Assembly (NCBI RefSeq): GCF_002018875.1
Contig: NZ_MVOL01000011.1
Span: 62,001-126,000 of the forward strand
Direction: 5' to 3'
DNA from: Pseudomonas sp. MF4836
Lineage (GTDB): Bacteria; Pseudomonadota; Gammaproteobacteria; Pseudomonadales; Pseudomonadaceae
DNA: 64,000 nt
Part shown: positions 42,890 to 50,837 of the stretch, piece by piece
Position numbering within the stretch: position 1 is the stretch's first letter
Layout of the letters: every line of letters starts with the position of its first letter
Translations under genes and position numbers: made by a program
Notes under the pieces: generated by a model
The model's input: the letters and a program-made list of their open reading frames with translations, nothing else
What the model was told of the DNA's origin: nothing
Databases searched by the model: none

Positions 42890-42903
42890 ACAACGTCTGC
42901 AGC

Positions 42904-43791
42904 TTAGGGCGCGTACGTCAGCAGCAACGCAGCGGGCGCTTTAAAGTCCAGGGACATCATCACGCTCAAGGCGGTAATGGTGAAGATCGAGAACACGAAC
43001 AGCTTGCGTGCCCAGACCGTGTCATCCACCGCCTTGTAGCCGGTCCAGGCCATGTACAACCAGTACATGCCCATGGCCGCGGCCACCGCCAGGTAACTCA
43101 TGCCGGCATAACCACTGAATGTGAGCATCAGGGTCGCCACCAGGAACGCCAGGATGTAGAGCAGGATGTGCCGCTTGGCCACCAGGATCCCGCGCTTCAC
43201 CGGCAACACCGGAATCGATGCCGCCAGGTAATCGTTGAAGCGGAAGATCGCGATGGCGTACGAGTGCGGCATCTGCCACAGGCTGAACATCACCAGCAGG
43301 GTCAAGGCGGCCATGTCGAAGCTGTTACTGACGGCGACGTAACCGATCACCGGCGGCATGGCTCCCGACAGACTGCCCACCAGCGTGCCGTGAACCGAGC
43401 GACGCTTGAGGTACAGGCTGTACAAGCCGACATAGATGACAAAACCGATGACGGCAAACAACGCTGCCAGCGGATTGGCCACCTTGTACAACAACACCAC
43501 GCCCGCCACACCCAGGACAGTCGCATAGACCAGCGCCAGCTTCAGGGAGATCAAGCCCTGGACCAGCGCGCGGTTCTTGGTGCGTTCCATCTTCAGGTCG
43601 ATGTCACGGTCGATGCAGTTGTTGAACACGCAACCGGACGCTACCACCAGAGAAGTGCCGATCATGGCCGCCAGGAAGATGGCCAGATCGACATGCCCTT
43701 TCGAGGCCAGGAAGAACCCGCCTGCCACAGAAAGCACGTTACCGAAAATGATCCCCGGTTTGGTGATTTGGATAAAGTGCTTGAGCGACAT
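42904..43791 (-). CDS. cyoE: CyoE protohaem IX farnesyltransferase
   Basis: The 295-residue UbiA-family enzyme makes haem O for the quinol oxidase by farnesylating protohaem IX. It has about nine membrane helices and the conserved prenyltransferase motifs NNCIDRDIDLKMERTKNR (about residues 58-75) and the aspartate-containing RFNDYLA loop further on. It is the last gene of cyoABCDE, 10 bases after cyoD. The ATG at 43791 is used. Confidence 0.95.
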   Translation of the reverse strand: MSLKHFIQITKPGIIFGNVLSVAGGFFLASKGHVDLAIFLAAMIGTSLVVASGCVFNNCIDRDIDLKMERTKNRALVQGLISLKLALVYATVLGVAGVVLLYKVANPLAALFAVIGFVIYVGLYSLYLKRRSVHGTLVGSLSGAMPPVIGYVAVSNSFDMAALTLLVMFSLWQMPHSYAIAIFRFNDYLAASIPVLPVKRGILVAKRHILLYILAFLVATLMLTFSGYAGMSYLAVAAAMGMYWLYMAWTGYKAVDDTVWARKLFVFSIFTITALSVMMSLDFKAPAALLLTYAP

Positions 43792-43801
43792 CGGGTCTAC
43801 C

Positions 43802-44137
43802 TCACTTCGCCATCATGACGGTGTGGATGCTGAACATGATCCACAAGGACAGACCCACCAGCAGCACGATCACCAGTGCGGCGAAGATAAACGCGACAAC
43901 GTTGTTGCGCTGGGCTTGCGAACGGTCCAGGTGCAGGAAGTACACCAGGTGCACCAGCACCTGGATCACGGCGAACGCCAGGATGATCCACAGGGTCATG
44001 GCTTTTGGCAGCGATGGGTACATCACCAGGCCAAACGGAATGACAGTCAGGATCACCGACAGGATGAAGCCGATGGCGTACGACTTGACGCTGCCATGGC
44101 TGGCATCGTGGTTGTCATGGGCATTTGCATTAGCCAT
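43802..44137 (-). CDS. cyoD: CyoD, bo-type quinol oxidase subunit IV
   Basis: The 111-residue protein has three membrane helices and a soluble His/Asn-rich start (ANAHDNHDASHG). The VKSYAIGFILSVILT and LHLDRSQAQRNN segments match subunit IV of bo3 oxidases. Its ATG shares a base with the stop of cyoC. It stabilises the oxidase complex in the inner membrane. Confidence 0.94.
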   Translation of the reverse strand: MANANAHDNHDASHGSVKSYAIGFILSVILTVIPFGLVMYPSLPKAMTLWIILAFAVIQVLVHLVYFLHLDRSQAQRNNVVAFIFAALVIVLLVGLSLWIMFSIHTVMMAK

Positions 44138-44763
44138 TACAGAGTCCCCATCAGGTAAACAACGGTGAACACACAGATCCAGACCACGTCCAGGAAGTGC
44201 CAGAACAGGCTCAGGCAGCTCAGACGGGTCTTGTTGGTCGCCGTCAGGCCATGCTTGTGGACCTGGTACATCATGATCGCCATCCAGATCAGGCCGCTGG
44301 TCACGTGCAGACCGTGGGTGCCGACCAGGGTGAAGAACCCGGACAGGAAGCCGGAACGGCTAGGGCCGTAGCCTTCGGAGATCAGCAGGTGGAACTCGTT
44401 GATCTCCATGCCGATGAAGCCCAGGCCGAACAGGAAGGTCATGGCCAACCAGCCCAGGACCTGCTTCTTGTTGCCCCGGAAGAACGCCAGCATGGCGAAG
44501 CCGTAGGTGATCGAACTGAACAGCAGCAGAGCGGTTTCGCCCAGTACGTATGGCAGTTCGAAGATGTCGTGGCCCGACGGGCCACCCGCTACGTTGTTTA
44601 CCAGTACCGCGTACACCGCAAAGATCGACGCAAACAGAATGCAGTCGGTCATCAGGTAGAGCCAGAAACCGAATACGGTCATCTCGCCCGAGTCGTGGTG
44701 ATGGTCATCGTGCCCATGTTCATCGACATGAGCGTGTCCAGCATTGGTCACTAAGTTCGACAT
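44137..44763 (-). CDS. cyoC: CyoC, bo-type quinol oxidase subunit III
   Basis: The 208-residue protein has five membrane helices, as in CyoC, preceded by a His/Asp-rich start (HAHVDEHGHDDHHHD). Motifs such as TDCILFASIFAVYAVL and GTHGLHVTSGLIWMAIM are typical of haem-copper oxidase subunit III. It lies three bases after cyoB and is coupled to cyoD. Confidence 0.95.
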   Translation of the reverse strand: MSNLVTNAGHAHVDEHGHDDHHHDSGEMTVFGFWLYLMTDCILFASIFAVYAVLVNNVAGGPSGHDIFELPYVLGETALLLFSSITYGFAMLAFFRGNKKQVLGWLAMTFLFGLGFIGMEINEFHLLISEGYGPSRSGFLSGFFTLVGTHGLHVTSGLIWMAIMMYQVHKHGLTATNKTRLSCLSLFWHFLDVVWICVFTVVYLMGTL

Positions 44764-44766
44764 GGT

Positions 44767-46785
44767 TTAAGCCTGTTCCAACGAGGTTTCAACACGGTTG
44801 GCCGGGATCTTCTTCTCGGCTACCAGGCGAGCGTGCTGCTCGGCTTCGATGCGTTCGATCACATCGACCGGCACCATGTAGCCTTGATCATCACGGGCAG
44901 CGTGGATCGCGAAATAGATCACGGTGCCGGCCAGGCTTGCGATCGCCAGCCACCAGATGTGCCAGATCATCGCGAAACCGAACACCGTCAACAGCGCCCC
45001 CATGACCACACCGGTAGCGGTGTTGTTAGGCATGTGGATCGGCTGGTAGCGGCTTGCCTGCTCGTAGGCGGTACCGTTTTCCTTGGCCTCGGTGAACGGG
45101 TCGATACCGTCAGCCTTGGGCAGTACTGCGAAGTTGTAGAACGGAGGTGGCGACGAGGTCGACCATTCCAGGGTGTGAGCATTCCATGGGTCGCCGGAGA
45201 CGCACATGTTCTCTTTGCGATCACGGATGCTGACGTAGAGCTGAATCAGCTGGCAGGCGATACCGATCGCGATCATCACCGCACCGACCATGGCGACGTA
45301 CAGGTACGGCACCCACTCAGGGTTGGTGGTGGCGTTCAGACGACGGGTCATGCCCATGAAGCCCAGTGCATAGAGCGGCATGAAGGCAACGAAGAAGCCC
45401 GAGATCCAGAACCAGAATGCTGCCTTGCCCCAACCTTCGTGCAGCTTGAAGCCGAACGCTTTCGGGAAGTAGAAGCTGAAACCGGCGATGTAACCGAATA
45501 CAGCACCACCGATGATCACGTTGTGGAAGTGAGCGATCACGAACAGGCTGTTGTGCAGTACGAAGTCAGCACCCGGGATGGCCAGCAGTACGCCGGTCAT
45601 GCCGCCGATGGCGAAGGTCACCATGAAGCCCAGGGTCCACAGAACCTGGCTGGTGATGCGCAGACGGCCGTGGTAGATGGTGAACAGCCAGTTGAATAGC
45701 TTCACCCCCGTCGGGATCGAAATCAGCATGGTCGCCAGGCCGAAGAAGGCGTTGACGCTGGCCCCCGAACCCATGGTGAAGAAGTGGTGCAGCCAGACCA
45801 TGAAGCCCAGGATCGAGATCGCGCCGCTGGCGTAGATCATCGAGTGGTGGCCGAACAGGCGCTTGCCGGAGAACGTCGAGATCACTTCCGAGAACACGCC
45901 GAATGCCGGCAGGATCAGGATGTAAACCTCAGGGTGGCCCCAGGCCCAGAACAGGTTGACGTACATCATTGGATTGCCACCAAGTTCATTGGTGAAAATG
46001 TGGAAATCCATGTAACGGTCAAGGGTCAGCAGTGCCAGGGTAGCGGTCAGAATCGGGAACGAAGCCACGATCAACACGTTGGCCCAGGTGCAGGTCCAGG
46101 TGAAGATCGGCATGTCCATCATCTTCATGCCAGGGGTACGCATTTTCAGCACGGTGGCCAGGAAGTTGACCCCGGTTAGCGTCGTACCCAATCCGGATAG
46201 CTGTAGCGCCCAGATGTAGTAGTCCACACCCACGCCCGGGCTATACGCCAGGCCCGACAGTGGCGGATAGGCAACCCAACCGGTCTTGGCGAATTCGCCG
46301 ACGCCCAGGGACAGGTTGATCAGCACAACACCGGAAACCAGCAGCCAGAAGCTCAGGGAGTTGAGGAACGGGTAGGCAACGTCACGGGCGCCGATCTGCA
46401 GCGGCACGACAAGGTTCATCAGGCCGGTGAAGAATGGCATCGCCATGAAGATGATCATGATCACACCGTGGGCGGTGAAGATCTGGTCATAGTGCTCAGG
46501 TGGCAGGTAGCCAGGCGAACCCTCGGTGGCCATGGCCAGCTGGGTCCGCATCATGATGGCGTCGGCAAAGCCGCGCAGCAGCATGACCATGGCGACGATG
46601 ATGTACATCACGCCGATTTTCTTGTGGTCGACCGAGGTCAGCCACTCGGTCCACAGGTAGGTCCACTTCTTGAAGTAGGTGATTGCCGCGAAAAGCGCCA
46701 GACCACCGAGCGCGATCATGGCAATGGTCACCATGACAATCGGCTCGTGGAACGGTATCGCGTCCAGACTTAATTTACCAAACAT
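44767..46785 (-). CDS. cyoB: CyoB, bo-type quinol oxidase subunit I
   Basis: The 672-residue catalytic subunit reduces oxygen and pumps protons. Haem b and the haem o/CuB centre are recognised from the WGHPEVYILILPAFG motif (CuB His), the NSLFVIAHFHNVIIGG motif (haem ligands) and the VDHKKIGVMYI start. Fifteen or so helices span the inner membrane. GGAG precedes the ATG. It takes electrons from quinol through CyoA and gives aerobic respiration at high oxygen. Confidence 0.96.
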   Translation of the reverse strand: MFGKLSLDAIPFHEPIVMVTIAMIALGGLALFAAITYFKKWTYLWTEWLTSVDHKKIGVMYIIVAMVMLLRGFADAIMMRTQLAMATEGSPGYLPPEHYDQIFTAHGVIMIIFMAMPFFTGLMNLVVPLQIGARDVAYPFLNSLSFWLLVSGVVLINLSLGVGEFAKTGWVAYPPLSGLAYSPGVGVDYYIWALQLSGLGTTLTGVNFLATVLKMRTPGMKMMDMPIFTWTCTWANVLIVASFPILTATLALLTLDRYMDFHIFTNELGGNPMMYVNLFWAWGHPEVYILILPAFGVFSEVISTFSGKRLFGHHSMIYASGAISILGFMVWLHHFFTMGSGASVNAFFGLATMLISIPTGVKLFNWLFTIYHGRLRITSQVLWTLGFMVTFAIGGMTGVLLAIPGADFVLHNSLFVIAHFHNVIIGGAVFGYIAGFSFYFPKAFGFKLHEGWGKAAFWFWISGFFVAFMPLYALGFMGMTRRLNATTNPEWVPYLYVAMVGAVMIAIGIACQLIQLYVSIRDRKENMCVSGDPWNAHTLEWSTSSPPPFYNFAVLPKADGIDPFTEAKENGTAYEQASRYQPIHMPNNTATGVVMGALLTVFGFAMIWHIWWLAIASLAGTVIYFAIHAARDDQGYMVPVDVIERIEAEQHARLVAEKKIPANRVETSLEQA

Positions 46786-46788
46786 CGT

Positions 46789-47733
46789 TTACTCCTCTGC
46801 CCCGGCAGCTGAATGCGAACTCGCGTCCATCCCTTGCGTACTGGCCACTTCCTTCTCTTTCTTCTCGTGCTTGACCGGCGCGCCTGGTTTCATGCCCTCA
46901 TACTTGTCGATGATGAGCTGGAACAGGTTCGGGGTGTACGAGGAGTAGAGTTCAACAGGGTTGTTCTGGCTCGGCTTGGAAAGGGCTTCGTATTCAGCTT
47001 GTTCAAGCTGTTTAGGTGCCTTTTTGACTTCACTTACCCAGGCGTCGAATTCTTCCTGGGAAGTCGCGATCGCTTTGAATTTCATGCCGGTGAAACCAGC
47101 ACCGCTGTAGTTGGCGGAGATACCGTCCATTTCAGCGTTCTGGTTGGCAATCAGGTGCAACTTGGTCTGCATGCCGGCCATCGCGTAGATCTGGCCGCCC
47201 AGGCCCGGGATGAAGAACGAGTTCATCACGGTGTCGGAAGTCACGCGGAAATTGACCGGGGTGTGCGCCGGGAACACGATCTTGTTGACGGTGGCGATCC
47301 CTTGCTCGGGATAGATGAACAGCCACTTCCAATCCATCGCAACCACTTCGATGGTGATCGGCTTGACGTCAGATTCCAGCGGACGATAAGGGTCCAGGGC
47401 GTGGGTCGACTTGTAGGTCACATAACCCAGGGCAATGATGATGAGCACCGGAACCAGCCAGACCGCGATTTCGATCTTGGTGGAGTGCGACCACTTCGGC
47501 GCGTAGACGGCGTCCTTGTTGGAGGCGCGGTATTTCCAGGCGAAGGCGAAGGTCATGATGATGACCGGCACAACCACCAGCAGCATCAGAATGGTTGCAG
47601 TGATGATCAGGTTTCGTTCATCCAGACCAACCTGACCCTTGGGATCGAGCAAGGTCCATTTGCAGCCTCCCAGCATCAACATGCCGAGTAGCGGCAATAA
47701 GCCTAGGAATCTGGGGTACCTTTTTTTACTCAT
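46789..47733 (-). CDS. cyoA: CyoA, bo-type quinol oxidase subunit II
   Basis: The 314-residue protein has a lipoprotein signal ending LGGC, two membrane helices and a periplasmic cupredoxin-like domain that lacks the CuA ligands, as in quinol rather than cytochrome c oxidases. The start is the ATG at 47733, with GAGGTCGTGAG before it; the open frame extends further but that would hide the signal peptide. First gene of cyoABCDE, with a long non-coding region upstream for regulation. Confidence 0.94.
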   Translation of the reverse strand: MSKKRYPRFLGLLPLLGMLMLGGCKWTLLDPKGQVGLDERNLIITATILMLLVVVPVIIMTFAFAWKYRASNKDAVYAPKWSHSTKIEIAVWLVPVLIIIALGYVTYKSTHALDPYRPLESDVKPITIEVVAMDWKWLFIYPEQGIATVNKIVFPAHTPVNFRVTSDTVMNSFFIPGLGGQIYAMAGMQTKLHLIANQNAEMDGISANYSGAGFTGMKFKAIATSQEEFDAWVSEVKKAPKQLEQAEYEALSKPSQNNPVELYSSYTPNLFQLIIDKYEGMKPGAPVKHEKKEKEVASTQGMDASSHSAAGAEE

Positions 47734-48473
47734 CTCACGACCTCTAAAGCAGCTTGCGCAATGCAGTTGGGTTTTGATCGCCAACACTTCACCCTGCCAA
47801 GGGTTGGCATTTTTTCTTCAATTGAATAAGGGCCTGCCCATCGCGTTAGACGCTGAACGACAAATCCTGGGCCAGCAGTGAGTTCTTATTCGATTTCGTG
47901 GTCAAAGGCCTTGTTACAGACCAATTCCATTTGGTGCGGAAGTTTGGAAGGTGCCGGCACCTGGCGTCGCATGGAGCAATCAAACCGCCCCTCGACCGCA
48001 CTCGTGTGCTCAGGGATGAGCAGCGCCGGAAATTCAGTGCGGGCGATTGTAGATATGTCAGGAGGCATAAACCATGTCTCATCTCGAAATAATTAATATC
48101 GACCGATGCAACAATCGAAGCCGATTATTGCGAAAGCCCGCAATCATATCGATTTTCATTCTCAACAAAAAGCCTCAAAACGGACTCCCCGCAATCCCCG
48201 GGTCCCACCTCACAGCCCCCCGCTACCAGGCGCTATCCCTTATGGAATGAGGGTCGGACGCAGTGCATCGATAGCAGGCTATGGTTGTCGTCACGGGTCC
48301 TGCCAATACGAATTGACAGATATTTCCCACTCCCGGGACCGCAGTTCATGCTTCCCACCACAAGGCTGAAACGCTCCTCGCCGCACGAGACTGTGACAAC
48401 ATGTCGCACTTTTGCCGCACCGCGGATTGCCTCAAGTCACAGCCCCTGCATCCTTTGCCAGAACCCATGAAAA
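47734..48473. other. Long non-coding region upstream of cyoA
   Basis: About 740 bases with no gene I can support; open frames are short and have poor composition. It includes the cyoA promoter. TGCCAA-GGG-TTGGCA (47795-47809) followed by six T residues looks like a terminator on the plus strand but has no plus-strand gene before it. An unrecognised small RNA cannot be excluded. Confidence 0.5.
47795..47815 (+). repeat. Inverted repeat plus T-run upstream of cyoA
   Basis: TGCCAA, GGG, TTGGCA and then TTTTTT. The shape is that of an intrinsic terminator on the plus strand, or an operator for the cyoA promoter on the minus strand. Its role cannot be decided from sequence. Confidence 0.4.
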
Positions 48474-48508
48474 AGCCCCGGCCCCCAAGCAGGGACCAGG
48501 GCTCTTTT
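48474..48508 (-). terminator. Intrinsic terminator after dsbB
   Basis: AGCCCC..GGGCT hairpin, read on the minus strand after the dsbB stop at 48515, followed by a T-run from the AAAAA at 48470-48474. Confidence 0.75.
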
Positions 48509-48514
48509 ACCGCG

Positions 48515-49024
48515 TCAGCTACGTGCTTTGCGATTGCGCGTGACACCCAGCGGCACCAGCACCACCGTCAGTACAAAAGCCACCAGCGCCCACTGCGCCA
48601 GGGACAGGCCCAATATCGGCGGGTACGGGGTGGAACAGAAACCGTCGACCTGAAAACCCAGGGGAAAGATCGCCGCCAGCGGCAGGCTGTCGACGATCGG
48701 CTGCAGCACGTCGATGCCGCAGCTGACCGCAGGGTAGAACTGGGTGTAGACGTGGTGCCCGGCGACCGCGACGCCGGCCAGGGCGCAGATCACCACCAGC
48801 ACTTCAAACAGGGTGATGCTGCGCCGGGTCCGCATGGCCGCGCCAATAAAGGAGAACAAGGCGATCAGCAGCAACGCATAACGCTGCAGGATACACAGCG
48901 GGCAAGGCGCCTCGCCCAGTACCACCTGCATGTACAGCGCGCCGCCGATCAGCGCCAGGCAGATAACCCCCAGCAACACCAGAAAGCGTCGTTCACGCCC
49001 CAGGCGCAATATGTCGTCACTCAT
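48515..49024 (-). CDS. dsbB: DsbB disulfide-bond formation protein
   Basis: The 169-residue inner-membrane protein reoxidises DsbA and passes electrons to quinone. It has four membrane helices, the first periplasmic cysteine pair at 41 and 44 (APCPLC), and the second pair in the loop SCGIDVLQP and GFCSTP. The start is the ATG at 49024, with AAAGGAATTG before it, preferred to longer frames upstream. It stands alone, ending in a terminator. Its neighbours hmp and the cyo operon share only the theme of redox and oxygen. Confidence 0.95.
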   Translation of the reverse strand: MSDDILRLGRERRFLVLLGVICLALIGGALYMQVVLGEAPCPLCILQRYALLLIALFSFIGAAMRTRRSITLFEVLVVICALAGVAVAGHHVYTQFYPAVSCGIDVLQPIVDSLPLAAIFPLGFQVDGFCSTPYPPILGLSLAQWALVAFVLTVVLVPLGVTRNRKARS

Positions 49025-49214
49025 CCCCAATTCCTTTCCTGTGTGTGGCTCGGCGGGCGCCAGCCGGTGTAACAGCCGGGTCGAACCGAGTCGTATGTGA
49101 TTGTCCATTGGCCGCAGTCCGGCCGCTGTGGAGCTGACAGGCACCGGTGGCCCGGAAGTCTACACGCTGATCATGACCTTTGAATGCATTGAAGCGTTCG
49201 CACCAAGGCCTGCG

Positions 49215-49243
49215 CCCCGGGAGCGATCACTCGCTCGCCGGGG
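49215..49243. repeat. Long imperfect hairpin in the dsbB-hmp gap
   Basis: CCCCGG-GAGCGA, TCAC, TCGCTC-G-CCGGGG: a 12-bp stem with one bulged base. It may be a REP-like element or part of an untranslated leader, but I recognise no named family. Confidence 0.5.
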
Positions 49244-49404
49244 TTGTCGCAACGTGTCCACAGGTGCAAAAAACCAGGTTTCAGGCCAGCAGCTTAGCCG
49301 TCAGATCGCCCCAGCCAATGGCCGGGGACCAACAACAGCAAGACGGCCCTGAAAGTAATGACGCGCGAGACCCATGATCAGCCTCGGCTAATTGACGCTC
49401 AATA

Positions 49405-49423
49405 GGTTAAGTACGAATTAACC
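49405..49423. repeat. GGTTAA-N7-TTAACC inverted repeat
   Basis: GGTTAA and TTAACC around seven bases, about 75 bases after the hmp stop. It has the form of a protein-binding dyad or weak hairpin; no regulator family is obvious. Confidence 0.4.
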
Positions 49424-49498
49424 CTTGAACAAAATTCAACGCCCAGAGGCGAGGGGCAGCAGCGCCAATGGAGCTGCCACGGCCCCGCCCCGGGGGTG

Positions 49499-50680
49499 TC
49501 ATTCCAGTGCTGCGGCCGGGCCGAAGAACTCGTAGCGGCTCTGTTGCTCAGGCACGCCCAAGGCCTTGAGGTGGCGCTTGATCGCGGCCATGAAACCCTT
49601 GGGCCCAAGGAAATAGGCATCCAGGTCGCGTTGCTGCGGCAACCACTGGCCCAACTGCTCCTGGCTCAACAGCCCCAGTTTGTCCGCCGCCGGGCTGACT
49701 CCGTCGTCTTCGGCATAGCAATAGAAGCGCTTGAGCTGCGGATGACGCGCGGCCAACTCATCGACCCACTCACGAAAGGCGTGCACCCCGCCATTGCGCG
49801 CGCAGTGGATAAAGTGCACCGGGCGTTCGGTGGCCAGCGCCGCTTCCAGCATCGGCAGGGTCGGGGTGATCCCCACGCCGCCACTGATCAGCACCAGGGG
49901 TTTGGCGCTGGCGGCCAGGGTGAATTCACCCGATGGCGGGAACAGTTGAATGCGGGCGCCGACCTGGAACTGGTCATGCAGGTAGTTCGAGGCCCGGCCG
50001 CCGGCTTCACGCTTGACGCTGATCCGGTAGTGCCCGGCGTCGGACAGAGCCGACAGCGAGTAGTTGCGACGAATTTCTTCGCCCTCCAGGAACAGCTGCA
50101 CGCCAATGTATTGCCCCGGCTCGGCGGCCAGAATCGCCCCGCCGTCCGCCGGCTCGAAGTAGAACGAGGTGATTTCCGCGCTCTCCTCCACGCGCCTGGC
50201 CAGGATGAAGTCCCGCGCCCCGCGCCAGCCACCCGGAGCGGCGGCTTTCTGGTCGTAGATTGCCGCCTCGGCCCCGATCAGGATGTCCGCCAACTGGGTA
50301 TAGGCCGCGCCCCAGGCAGCGAGCACCTCTGGCGTGGCGATGTCACTGCCGAGCACTTCGTGAATGGCGCGCAACAGGCAGCTGCCGACAATCGGGTAGT
50401 GCTCCGGCAGAATCTGCAGCGCCACATGTTTGTTGATGATTTTGGCCACCAGGTCGCCCAACTGATCCAGTTGATCGATGTGGCGGGCATACATCAGCAC
50501 GCCGTTGGCCAGGGCCCGGGGCTGGTCGCCGCTGGCCTGGTGCGCCTGGTTGAACAAGGCGCGAACTTGCGGGTATTCGGCGAGCATCATCCGGTAAAAG
50601 TGAGTGATCAAGGCTTCGCCACCGCTTTCCAGCAGGGGCACGGTGGCTTTGATAAGGGTACGATCTTGCACGCTGAGCAT
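49499..50680 (-). CDS. hmp: Flavohaemoglobin (NO dioxygenase) Hmp
   Basis: The 393-residue enzyme converts nitric oxide to nitrate using oxygen and NADH. The N-terminal globin domain (about residues 1-140) has Tyr29, Gln53 and proximal His85; the middle FAD domain has RNYSLSAL, and the C-terminal NAD domain has ISGGVGITPTLPM. CAGGAG precedes the ATG. It is divergent from norR, with two GT-N7-AC sites between, so NorR should switch it on when nitric oxide is present. Confidence 0.95.
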   Translation of the reverse strand: MLSVQDRTLIKATVPLLESGGEALITHFYRMMLAEYPQVRALFNQAHQASGDQPRALANGVLMYARHIDQLDQLGDLVAKIINKHVALQILPEHYPIVGSCLLRAIHEVLGSDIATPEVLAAWGAAYTQLADILIGAEAAIYDQKAAAPGGWRGARDFILARRVEESAEITSFYFEPADGGAILAAEPGQYIGVQLFLEGEEIRRNYSLSALSDAGHYRISVKREAGGRASNYLHDQFQVGARIQLFPPSGEFTLAASAKPLVLISGGVGITPTLPMLEAALATERPVHFIHCARNGGVHAFREWVDELAARHPQLKRFYCYAEDDGVSPAADKLGLLSQEQLGQWLPQQRDLDAYFLGPKGFMAAIKRHLKALGVPEQQSRYEFFGPAAALE

Positions 50681-50786
50681 AAGGGCAACTCCTGAGCTTT
50701 TTTAATGACTAGCTGGTTACCCTATGCAGATCAGTTTTCATGCCAATAATAAAAGTCTTAAAAATCAATAAATTGAGATACTTATA

Positions 50787-50797
50787 GTCATATAGAC
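50787..50797. promoter_or_regulatory. Putative NorR site 1 (GT-N7-AC)
   Basis: GTCATATAGAC, a GT-N7-AC dyad as in NorR enhancer sites, between hmp and norR. Confidence 0.6.
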
Positions 50798-50812
50798 ACG
50801 CAACGCTTTATA

Positions 50813-50823
50813 GTCATTAAGAC
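50813..50823. promoter_or_regulatory. Putative NorR site 2 (GT-N7-AC)
   Basis: GTCATTAAGAC, 26 bases from site 1 and in a similar TATAGTCAT context. It lies just before the norR ribosome binding site. Confidence 0.6.
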
Positions 50824-50837
50824 CACATGGAGTCACT

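Larger units (their letters stand above)
49025..49498. other. Gap without a supported gene, with two inverted repeats
   Basis: About 470 bases between dsbB and hmp, both on the minus strand. It should hold the dsbB promoter. Two inverted repeats are listed separately; no gene or RNA gene is convincing. Confidence 0.5.

Noticed and set aside
50725..50748. Sigma-54 promoter for hmp
   Set aside because: TTGGCAT on the minus strand gives a good -24 element, but the -12 part at the required spacing reads GA instead of GC. It is too weak to list as a feature, although NorR makes such a promoter likely somewhere here.
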